Shown here piece after piece: positions 42,035 through 49,213 of a stretch of DNA of 64,000 nucleotides. The position numbers were made by a program, and so were the translations under genes. Origin of the DNA: Cellulomonas alba (GTDB lineage Bacteria > Actinomycetota > Actinomycetes > Actinomycetales > Cellulomonadaceae); NCBI RefSeq assembly GCF_030362835.1, contig NZ_JAUCGQ010000003.1:124001-188000 (forward strand). The letters are read 5' to 3'. Under the pieces are notes generated by a model. That model searched no databases and was not told the origin of the DNA. It worked only from the letters and a program-made list of their open reading frames with translations. Positions within the stretch are counted from its first letter, which is position 1. Each line of letters begins with the position of its first letter.

Positions 42035-44317
42035 CTACGGCGCCACCACGACGGCAGTCTCGCCGGCCCGCAGGGACACGGTTCGCCTGGCCCGCCCCTG
42101 GCCGTCGCCAGGCAGCTCGACGACCACGTCGCGCGTGGCCACGGCGTGGATCACCGCGCTTGCCAGAGCTCCGTCCTCCCACTCGAGGTCGACCACGTCG
42201 CCACCCCGGACGCGCAGCCCGCGCGCGCGTCCCGACGGCCAGCCGGCGGGCAACGCCGGCAGGAGCGCGACGACCCCGTCGTGGGACTGCACCACGAGCT
42301 CGGCGATCCCCGCGACGGCACCGAGGTTCCCGTCGATCTGGAAGACCGCTCCGCCGGGCCATCCGTCGAGGGGATGCAGGTCGAGCAGCGAGCGCGACGA
42401 CAGCGGGCCGAGGAGCGTCTCGATCGCGCGCTCGGCGAGCGCGCCGTCACGCAGGCGCGCGGCGAGGCAGAGCACCCACGCCTGGCTCCATCCGGTGTAC
42501 CCGGAGCCCTCGGCAAGACGGAGCGCGAGCGCCGCCCGCGACGCCTGGAGCTCCTCCTGCGGCTCGACCGCGCCCGATCGGTGGCCGGGGAAGACGCCGT
42601 AGAGGTGGGACAGGTGGCGGTGCCCGACCTCCTCCGGCTCGAGGTCGTCCGCCCACTCCGCACGGATGCCGTCGAACGCCACGGGCAGCCGCAGCCTCGC
42701 GAGCGCGGCGGACGCCTCGCGGACCAGCTCGGCGTCGTCGGCATCCCGGCCGCGGCTGCCGACGAGCTCGACGGTGGAGGTCAGGATGTCGTGGACGAGC
42801 TCCTGGTCCATCGCGCTGCCCCAGGTGACGGCGTAGGGCCGGCCGTCGGCGAGGAACGCGTGCTCCGGGGAGCTCGACGGGCTGACGACGAGGGCACCGT
42901 CGGAGTGCGGCACGAGCATGTCGAGCGCGAACGCGGCGGACGCGCGCAGCGCGGGGAGGACGCGGTTCGCCAGGAACGCGTCAGCCTCCGGTCCGGGCCC
43001 GAGGTAGGCATGGTGCTGCACGGCGTGGTCCGTCAGCCACCACAGCGCGGACGCCCAGTTCACCCACTGCGGCAACCCCGGCACGGGATCGGTGAACCGC
43101 CAGAGGTCGGTGTTGTGATGCACGCACGCGCCGCGGGCGCCGTACGTCTCGCGTGCCGTCCGCCGTCCGGCTTCCAGCAGGTCCTCGACGAGATCGAGCA
43201 GCGGCTCGTGCAGGGTGCCGAGCCCGCTCACCTCCGCGCCCCAGTAGCTCATCGGGGTGTTGATGTTCGTGGTGAGGTTGCTGCTCCAGGCCGGGCGGAC
43301 GTCGTCGTTCCAGATGCCTTGGAGGGTGAGGGGCTGAGTCCCAGGGCGAGAGCCAGCCGCCAGGAGGTGGCGCCCGAGGTCGAAGTAGAGCTCGGCCCGC
43401 GCCGCCTCCGGGTTGCTCGCCGCCGACGGCGACAGGTCGAGCTCGCACCCTCCCAGCACCTCCTGCTGGTCGAGCACGTGCCGTCGGCGGAGCTCGCCGA
43501 CGTCGACCGCCAGCGCCGCCTCGACGCGGGCACGCGCGACCGCGGCAAGCGCCTCGACGTCGGCGCTCGGCCTGCTCTGCCACCCCCGGAAGCCGCTCTC
43601 GGCGGCGGCGACGAGGGACCCGCCCGACTCGTCGGGAACCCAGGCGACGACGAGGGCGAACCCCATGCCCGCGTCGACGAGTCCGTCGGCGTCGGGGTCG
43701 TCGGCCGCGTAGGTGACGGGGGGCTCGCCGTCCACGTAGTGCGGCAGGACGTCGGCCGGCGCGCGGCCGGACATCGTCATCCAGGTGACACCCGCCCCCG
43801 ACGACGACGACGTCACCACGGGGTGGGGGCTGCCCACGCGCGGTACGGCCGTCGTCGACGGTCCGGTGGCGCGGCAGACGAGCACACGATCGGGGCTGGA
43901 CACGAAAGTTTCGAGCAGAACGCCTGTCGCGTCGGCGGTCGAGGCGATGCCGGAGAGCAGATGGAGGTTCCGGCGGTACCCCGTCGGGACGTCCGAGCGA
44001 CCAGGGTCGTACTGCCAGTCGATCCAACCGAGGGGCTGGAACGACTGCACCCAGGCGCTCGCCTGCAGCGCCCGGGCGAGCCTGTCCGCTCGGGCGTGGT
44101 CGCCGGCGGCCACGGCGGCGCGCAGCTGCTGCACGTCCCCGGGCGGTCGAGCGTCTCCCCTGGTCACAGGCCCGCCGGACCACAAGGTGTCGAGGTTCAG
44201 GCTCAGGCGCTCGGCGCCCACGCCGCCACGGACGGCGACCCCCAGACTGCCGTTCCCGAGCAGGTAGCAGTCGGCGAACCGGGCGGCGGGAGCGTCGTTC
44301 TCCAGGACGTGGCGCAT
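42035..44317 (-). CDS. GH95 alpha-L-fucosidase / alpha-L-galactosidase
   Basis: The 760-aa protein has the GH95 layout: an N-terminal beta domain (LLGNGSLGVAVRGGV), an (alpha/alpha)6 barrel (GIWNDDVRPAWSSNLTTNINTPMSYWG is the best conserved stretch, within about residues 330-370) and a C-terminal beta domain. GH95 enzymes are inverting and cut alpha-1,2-L-fucose or alpha-L-galactose. No signal peptide is visible. ATG 44317 is preferred over ATG 44353 because GAGAGG lies five bases upstream and homology starts at RHVLENDAPA. The neighbours suggest L-galactose or L-fucose on decorated xylan as substrate; this is inferred. Confidence 0.88.
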   Translation of the reverse strand: MRHVLENDAPAARFADCYLLGNGSLGVAVRGGVGAERLSLNLDTLWSGGPVTRGDARPPGDVQQLRAAVAAGDHARADRLARALQASAWVQSFQPLGWIDWQYDPGRSDVPTGYRRNLHLLSGIASTADATGVLLETFVSSPDRVLVCRATGPSTTAVPRVGSPHPVVTSSSSGAGVTWMTMSGRAPADVLPHYVDGEPPVTYAADDPDADGLVDAGMGFALVVAWVPDESGGSLVAAAESGFRGWQSRPSADVEALAAVARARVEAALAVDVGELRRRHVLDQQEVLGGCELDLSPSAASNPEAARAELYFDLGRHLLAAGSRPGTQPLTLQGIWNDDVRPAWSSNLTTNINTPMSYWGAEVSGLGTLHEPLLDLVEDLLEAGRRTARETYGARGACVHHNTDLWRFTDPVPGLPQWVNWASALWWLTDHAVQHHAYLGPGPEADAFLANRVLPALRASAAFALDMLVPHSDGALVVSPSSSPEHAFLADGRPYAVTWGSAMDQELVHDILTSTVELVGSRGRDADDAELVREASAALARLRLPVAFDGIRAEWADDLEPEEVGHRHLSHLYGVFPGHRSGAVEPQEELQASRAALALRLAEGSGYTGWSQAWVLCLAARLRDGALAERAIETLLGPLSSRSLLDLHPLDGWPGGAVFQIDGNLGAVAGIAELVVQSHDGVVALLPALPAGWPSGRARGLRVRGGDVVDLEWEDGALASAVIHAVATRDVVVELPGDGQGRARRTVSLRAGETAVVVAP

Positions 44318-44371
44318 GCGGCCTCTCACGTTGCGCGATGTGGCCGTGATCATTTCGAGACGTGCGATGCC

Positions 44372-44400
44372 TTGACGGCTCGCAAGGGCCTCTCTACTTT
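44372..44400 (+). promoter_or_regulatory. Promoter of the importer operon (TTGACG-N17-TACTTT)
   Basis: TTGACG (44372-44377) and TACTTT (44395-44400) are exactly 17 bases apart, the best-formed promoter in the window. Operator 2 overlaps the -10 and start region, so repressor binding would block RNA polymerase. Confidence 0.7.
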
Positions 44401-44413
44401 AACGCTAAAATCC
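44396..44413. promoter_or_regulatory. LacI-type operator 2
   Basis: The site ACTTTAACGCTAAAATCC has a near-palindromic core TTTAACGCTAAA centred on CG. It matches operator 1 at 14 of 18 positions and lies between the divergent GH95 and solute-binding protein genes, so it could control both. Confidence 0.65.
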
Positions 44414-44515
44414 CGCTCGGGATGAGGACGCAAGGGACGCAAGTCCCGGCTCGCGTCCGATGTGCACGTTCCGGTCAAGGACGACCGGAACTGTCCTCAA
44501 GGGAGAGAGACCTCG

Positions 44516-46231
44516 GTGCGTACCGCGAGAACGAAGTTGTCAACTGTTGTCCTGGCTGCAGCCGTGTCAGTGGGACTTGTCGGATGTACCGGTCACGCCG
44601 CCACCGACGCGAGCCCCTCGAAGCCTGCCGTCATCCCCGCGGGCGATCTCGCGGACAAGTCGGGGACGCTGACCCCCAGCAACCCCACCACGCTCTCGGT
44701 GTACATCGAGTCGACGCACCAGATCCCGGCTGCCGACAACAAGCTGACGAAGCTGCTGCAGGACAAGCTCGGCGTCACCCTGAAGTACGAGCTCGTCACC
44801 CCGGAGAACTCCGACCAGAAGATCGGCGTCATGCTCGCCGGCGGCGACTACCCCGACCTCATCGGCACCGGTGACCTCAAGCTGCGGTTCATCGAGGGCG
44901 GCGCGCTCACGCCTCTCGACGACATGCTCAAGACGGGCAAGTACCCGAACGTCGAGGACTACGCCAAGCCGTACATCAAGCAGATGAGCTACTCGGGCGC
45001 CGCGACGGACAAGGGCCTGTACATCCTGCCGAACTACAACCGCTTCTTCGGTGACGTCACCGGCGGTACGTACTACGGCCCCGCGTTCTGGATCCAGAAG
45101 CGCGTGCTCGAGGACGCCGGCTACCCGGACCTCAGCAACATGACGGTCGACAAGTACTTCCAGCTCATCTCCGACTACAAGGCGAAGAACCCGACGACCG
45201 ACGGCGCCCCGACGGTCGGCTTCGAGGCACCCGCGCCGACCGGGTCGGAGTGGATCCTGACCAACCCGCCGGCGATGCTGGCCGGCTCGCCGAACAACGG
45301 TGGCGTCATCGTCGACAAGGACAACCACGCGTCGATCTACGCCGACAAGGACACCGCGAAGAACTGGTACCAGAGCCTCAACAGCCAGTACAACCAGGGC
45401 CTCGTCGACCCCGAGACCTTCACCCTGACGAACGACCAGTTCCAGGCGAAGCTGGCGAGCGGCGCCGTCCTCGGCATGCAGGACCAGGGTTGGCAGTTCG
45501 GTAACGCGACCGACTCGCTGCGGAGCGCCCACAAGGACCAGTACACCTACGTGCCGCTCATGCCCGTCAACGACGGTGCCACGCCGTACTACGCCGACCG
45601 TGCCGTGATGAACATCAACCAGGGCTTCGGCGTCTCCTCCACCAGCAAGCAGAAGGAGAAGGCGCTCAAGTTCCTCGACATGATGCTCTCCGAGCCGTGG
45701 CAGAAGGTGCTCTCCTGGGGCGTCGAGGGCGAGGACTACCAGGTCGGCGCCGACGGCAAGTTCACCCGCACGGACGAGCAGCGCGCCCAGTCCAAGGACC
45801 TCACCTGGATGGCCTCGAACAAGCTCATGGCGCTCCTGGACATGATCCCCAAGCACAACGGCACGTTCTCCGACGGCAACGCCTTCAGCCCCGACGACCA
45901 GCCGACCGAGTTCTACGCGACGCTGTCCGCGTACGACAAGAGCTTCATGGAGAAGTACAACAAGAAGACCTGGATGGAGTTCGTCAACAAGGCTCCGGAG
46001 AACCCGAAGTACTACCCGGCGTGGAACATCAAGCTCGATGACGCGGCCACCCAGGCCAACCAGCAGCTGACCGACGCCGCCGTGCAGAACCTGCCGAAGA
46101 TCATCGCCGGCAAGACGTCCGACTTCGACAAGAACTGGAAGGCCTACACCGACACCATCGGCCAGATCGACGTCAAGAGCTACGAGGACGCCATCAACCA
46201 GGGCATCCAGGACCGCCTGAAGAACTGGTAA
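44516..46231 (+). CDS. Oligosaccharide-binding lipoprotein of an ABC importer
   Basis: The 571-aa protein is a large family-1 type solute-binding protein like LplA/YtcQ. It has a lipoprotein signal with lipobox VGC (Cys24), then a two-lobed domain rich in aromatic residues. Its size exceeds that of typical sugar-binding proteins (about 420 aa), which is usual for binders of longer oligosaccharides. GTG 44516 has GGGAGAGAG upstream. It is the first gene of the importer operon under operator 2. Codon use is more AAG/AAC biased and less GC-extreme than its neighbours, as in highly expressed genes. Confidence 0.92.
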   Translation: MRTARTKLSTVVLAAAVSVGLVGCTGHAATDASPSKPAVIPAGDLADKSGTLTPSNPTTLSVYIESTHQIPAADNKLTKLLQDKLGVTLKYELVTPENSDQKIGVMLAGGDYPDLIGTGDLKLRFIEGGALTPLDDMLKTGKYPNVEDYAKPYIKQMSYSGAATDKGLYILPNYNRFFGDVTGGTYYGPAFWIQKRVLEDAGYPDLSNMTVDKYFQLISDYKAKNPTTDGAPTVGFEAPAPTGSEWILTNPPAMLAGSPNNGGVIVDKDNHASIYADKDTAKNWYQSLNSQYNQGLVDPETFTLTNDQFQAKLASGAVLGMQDQGWQFGNATDSLRSAHKDQYTYVPLMPVNDGATPYYADRAVMNINQGFGVSSTSKQKEKALKFLDMMLSEPWQKVLSWGVEGEDYQVGADGKFTRTDEQRAQSKDLTWMASNKLMALLDMIPKHNGTFSDGNAFSPDDQPTEFYATLSAYDKSFMEKYNKKTWMEFVNKAPENPKYYPAWNIKLDDAATQANQQLTDAAVQNLPKIIAGKTSDFDKNWKAYTDTIGQIDVKSYEDAINQGIQDRLKNW

Positions 46232-46248
46232 CGGTTCGTCGCGAGCAC

Positions 46249-46280
46249 TCGTGGTGGGGGGCGCGAGCCCCCCACCACGA
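46249..46280 (+). other. 14-bp perfect stem with GCGA tetraloop between binding-protein and permease genes
   Basis: Arms 46249-46262 and 46267-46280 are fully complementary (TCGTGGTGGGGGGC type) and enclose a GCGA (GNRA-class) tetraloop. It starts 17 bases after the binding-protein stop, with the permease start 47 bases further on. Such a structure would protect the upstream mRNA or partly terminate, giving more binding protein than permease. Confidence 0.8.
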
Positions 46281-46327
46281 CACGTTCGTGATCACCACCC
46301 GCAGCTCCCGACGACGAGGTTGGACAG

Positions 46328-47380
46328 ATGACTGACGCCACGGTCAGCACGTATGCGAACGCTGGTGGGCCGGAGACGGCCCTTCCGCTCGCGACCAGTT
46401 CGCGTGCATCGAAGCGCAAGGCCCGGAAGATCGCCGCGAAGGGCCCCAAGCGCAAGATCACCTGGGACCGGGTCTGGGCGCAGCGAGCCTTGCTCGTGAT
46501 GGCGGTCCCGCTGCTCCTCTACCAAATCCTGTTCAAGTACGTCCCGGCCTACGGGTGGGTGATCGCCTTCCAGCACTACCGGCCGGGACGCGGCAACGTC
46601 TGGAACCAGCAGTGGGTCGGCCTCGAGAACTTCCGCAACCTGTTCACCGGCGTCAATGGCAAGCAGTTCCGCAATGTCGTCCTCAACACGCTCGGGCAGT
46701 CCCTGCTCTCCCTGATCGTCGGCACCATCGGGGCCATCGTCCTGGCGCTGCTGCTCAACGAGGTCAAGAACTTTCCGTTCAAGCGCGTCCTGCAGAACAT
46801 CACCTACATGCCGCACTTCCTCAGCTGGGTGATCGTCGCGAGCCTGGCCGCGGTGGCCCTGTCGCTTCCGACCTCCGGCGGGTTCATCAACCAGGGGCTC
46901 ATGAACCTGCACCTCATCGACCACCCGATCCTGTTCCTGACCCAGCCGCACTACTTCTGGGGAATCGTCGCCGGGACGAACCTGTGGAAGGAGCTGGGCT
47001 GGAACACGATCCTGTACCTCGCCGCGATCACCGCCATCGACCCGACTCTGTACGAGGCCGCCGAGGTCGACGGCGCGGGCCGCTACCGCAAGATGTTCAA
47101 CATCACGCTCCCGGGCATCCGCCCCACGATCGTCGTGCTGCTCATCATCAACAGCGGCTGGATCCTGTCCACGAACTTCGAGCTGCCGTACTTCCTCGGC
47201 AACGGGCTCGTGGCCCAGCGGGCCCAGACCATCGACGTCTTCGTGCTGCATTACGGCTACCAGCTGGGCAACTACAGCCTCGCCGTCGTCGCGGGCATCT
47301 TCAAGACCATCGTCGCCATCATCCTGGTGGGCTCGGCGAACCTAGCGGCCAAGCGCCTCAACCAAGAGACGCTGGTCTAG
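46328..47380 (+). CDS. ABC sugar permease, LplB type
   Basis: The 350-aa membrane protein has six helices after a basic N-terminal tail of about 45 residues. The EAA loop that contacts the ATPase is EAAEVDGAGRYRKMFNITLPGIRP. Features such as FKYVPAYGWVIAFQHY are typical of the LplB/YteP subgroup that pairs with large binding proteins. No ATPase gene is present, so a shared MsiK/MsmX-type ATPase encoded elsewhere should energise it. Confidence 0.93.
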   Translation: MTDATVSTYANAGGPETALPLATSSRASKRKARKIAAKGPKRKITWDRVWAQRALLVMAVPLLLYQILFKYVPAYGWVIAFQHYRPGRGNVWNQQWVGLENFRNLFTGVNGKQFRNVVLNTLGQSLLSLIVGTIGAIVLALLLNEVKNFPFKRVLQNITYMPHFLSWVIVASLAAVALSLPTSGGFINQGLMNLHLIDHPILFLTQPHYFWGIVAGTNLWKELGWNTILYLAAITAIDPTLYEAAEVDGAGRYRKMFNITLPGIRPTIVVLLIINSGWILSTNFELPYFLGNGLVAQRAQTIDVFVLHYGYQLGNYSLAVVAGIFKTIVAIILVGSANLAAKRLNQETLV

Positions 47381-47389
47381 GAGGACCTC

Positions 47390-48370
47390 ATGGCAACCAT
47401 CGCCTCGGAGCCGGCGACCATCGCCTCGGAGCCTCTGTCGCACGACCCCTCACACGCCCGGTCGCCCCGGAAGAAGTGGACGACCGAACGGATCGTCTTC
47501 ACGACGCTCAACACGACCTTCCTGGTCCTCCTCGCGGCGCTCATGATCTACCCGCTGCTCAACACCCTCGCCATCTCGTTCAACAACGGACAAGACGCCA
47601 TCCGCGGGGGGATCGGCATCTGGCCCCGAGTGTTCTCGCTGCAGAACTACGGTGTCGTCTTCCACATGAGCACGCTCTACCAGGCGTTCTTCATGAGCGT
47701 GCTGAAGACGGTCGTGGTGGTGGCGACCAACCTGTTCTTCACCTCGATGCTCGCCTACGCGCTCAGCCGCAACGAGTTCATCTTCCGCCGCTCCATCACC
47801 CTGATCTTCGTGGCGACGATGTACTTCGACGCCGGGCTGATCCCCAACTACCTGCTCATCAAGGACCTGGGAATGCTCAACAGCTTCCAGGCCTACTGGG
47901 TGCCGACGATCATCAGCGCGTTCAACCTCATCCTCCTGCGCACCTACATGAAGTCGATTCCCGAGGAGGTCATCGAGTCGGCGCGGCTCGACGGCGCGGG
48001 CGAGTTCCGCACGTGGTGGCAGATCATCATGCCGCTGTGCAAGCCCACGCTGGCCGTGATCGGTCTGTTCGTGGCCGTGGGCAGCTGGAACTCCTGGCTG
48101 GACACGCTGCTGTACAACTCGAACGAGCAGTGGTTGTCCACCCTGCAGTACGAGCTGCAGAAGCTGCTGTCGAGCTCGATGGCCTCCGGTATGAACGGCG
48201 CCGGCCAGGCGGGCGGCGCGGCTGCCGCAGCGGCCGGCGGGCAGGTCACGTCGCCGATCGCGCTGCGGTCGGCGATCACCATGGTGGCGGCCGTCCCCAT
48301 CCTGTTCGTCTACCCGTTCCTGCAGAAGCACTTCGTGTCCGGTCTCATGATCGGCTCCGTGAAGGGCTGA
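47390..48370 (+). CDS. ABC sugar permease, LplC/YtcP type
   Basis: The 326-aa partner permease has six helices and the EAA loop ESARLDGAGEFRTWWQIIMPLCKP. The opening MIYPLLNTLAISFNNGQDA and the end FVSGLMIGSVKG are typical of the LplC/YtcP group. A Gly/Ala-rich cytoplasmic or periplasmic insert (about 265-285) is unusual. ATG 47390 has a perfect AGGAGG ribosome site and lies ten bases after the first permease gene. Confidence 0.93.
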   Translation: MATIASEPATIASEPLSHDPSHARSPRKKWTTERIVFTTLNTTFLVLLAALMIYPLLNTLAISFNNGQDAIRGGIGIWPRVFSLQNYGVVFHMSTLYQAFFMSVLKTVVVVATNLFFTSMLAYALSRNEFIFRRSITLIFVATMYFDAGLIPNYLLIKDLGMLNSFQAYWVPTIISAFNLILLRTYMKSIPEEVIESARLDGAGEFRTWWQIIMPLCKPTLAVIGLFVAVGSWNSWLDTLLYNSNEQWLSTLQYELQKLLSSSMASGMNGAGQAGGAAAAAAGGQVTSPIALRSAITMVAAVPILFVYPFLQKHFVSGLMIGSVKG

Positions 48371-48376
48371 TGGCGT

Positions 48377-48403
48377 CGGCCTCCCGCCCGCCGCGGGAGG
48401 CCG
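48377..48403 (+). terminator. 11-bp hairpin after the second permease gene
   Basis: CGGCCTCCCGC pairs with GCGGGAGGCCG around a CCGCC loop, six bases after the permease stop. It may terminate part of the transcripts before the YesL gene or stabilise the upstream message. Confidence 0.5.
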
Positions 48404-48449
48404 GCCCCGACCGCACGACCCGCACGTCCGCACACTGAGAGGCCCGACC

Positions 48450-49067
48450 ATCTTCCGTTTCAACCCCGCGTCGCGACTGTGGCGCGTCCTGGACTCGCTC
48501 GGCTCCGTCATCGTGATCAGCCTGTTCTGGCTCCTGAGCCTCGGTCTCGTCGTGACGGCAGGAGCAGGAACGGTGGTCGCCTACGAGGTGTGCCGCCGTT
48601 ACGTCCTGGGCAAGGACGCGGGCCTCTGGGCAATCGCCACGAAGGCCTGGCGGCAGAGCTGGAGGCAGGCGACCGTCATCGGCCTGCTGGCCGTCCCGGT
48701 CGCGGCCGCCGGCATCCTCACGCTCTCCTCCCTGCCCACCCTCGGTCTGGCCCAGGTCCTGGTGCCGCTCCTCGTCGTCGGGCTCTTCCTCCTGCTCCTG
48801 CTCTTCTGGTGCCTCCCCCTCGAAGCCCGCTTCACCAATCCCACCTGGCGCCAGGTGCGCAACGGGCTGACCTTGGGGCTGACGACGCCCAGCCTGACGT
48901 TCCTGCTCGCGATCGCCGTGGTCCTCGCGGGCGTCGCCATCTGGAACTTCATGCCCGCGGCATTCGTCGCACCCGGCCTGATCCTCGTGTGGTGGTGCTA
49001 CCTGCTGGAGCGGTTCTTCGTCGCTCGGGGGTACGTGCAACCCGAGCCGGAGGAGGCGGAGGTCTGA
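48450..49067 (+). CDS. YesL-like (DUF624) membrane protein, apparent ATC start
   Basis: The 205-aa protein has about five membrane helices. YesL/DUF624 proteins accompany LplABC-type importers in many bacteria; their role is unknown. The homologous N-terminus, MxFFNPxSxLWRxLD in relatives, corresponds here to an ATC codon followed by FRFNPASRLWRVLD, with GAGAGG seven to eight bases upstream. The nearest conventional start, GTG 48513, would delete 21 residues including this conserved block and part of helix 1. ATC 48450 is therefore proposed as the start. Confidence 0.78.
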   Translation: MFRFNPASRLWRVLDSLGSVIVISLFWLLSLGLVVTAGAGTVVAYEVCRRYVLGKDAGLWAIATKAWRQSWRQATVIGLLAVPVAAAGILTLSSLPTLGLAQVLVPLLVVGLFLLLLLFWCLPLEARFTNPTWRQVRNGLTLGLTTPSLTFLLAIAVVLAGVAIWNFMPAAFVAPGLILVWWCYLLERFFVARGYVQPEPEEAEV

Positions 49068-49069
49068 CG

Positions 49070-49111
49070 CGAGGCGACGCGAGCCGGTGTCCGGTACCGG
49101 CCCTCGCCTCG
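49070..49111. terminator. Two-part hairpin after the YesL gene
   Basis: CGAGGCGA pairs with TCGCCTCG and, inside a small bulge, GCCGGT pairs with ACCGGC. It begins three bases after the YesL stop and separates it from the GH120 gene, which therefore may have its own promoter in 49112-49213; none was clear. Confidence 0.45.
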
Positions 49112-49213
49112 TCGGATACCGTCCTGCCGCCGAGACGCGCGACGCTCTGGCGGGCGCCTACGAGAGGCGCGCGCACCACCACACGACTCCGGTGATCTAC
49201 GAAAGGCGCTGTC

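Noticed and set aside
44317..44353. ATG 44353 as GH95 start
   Set aside because: No ribosome site, and 12 added residues without homology; ATG 44317 has GAGAGG at proper spacing.
42035..49067. Xyloglucan as the target of the locus (because of GH95)
   Set aside because: No alpha-xylosidase, beta-galactosidase or beta-glucosidase is present, while two beta-xylosidase families and an arabinofuranosidase are.
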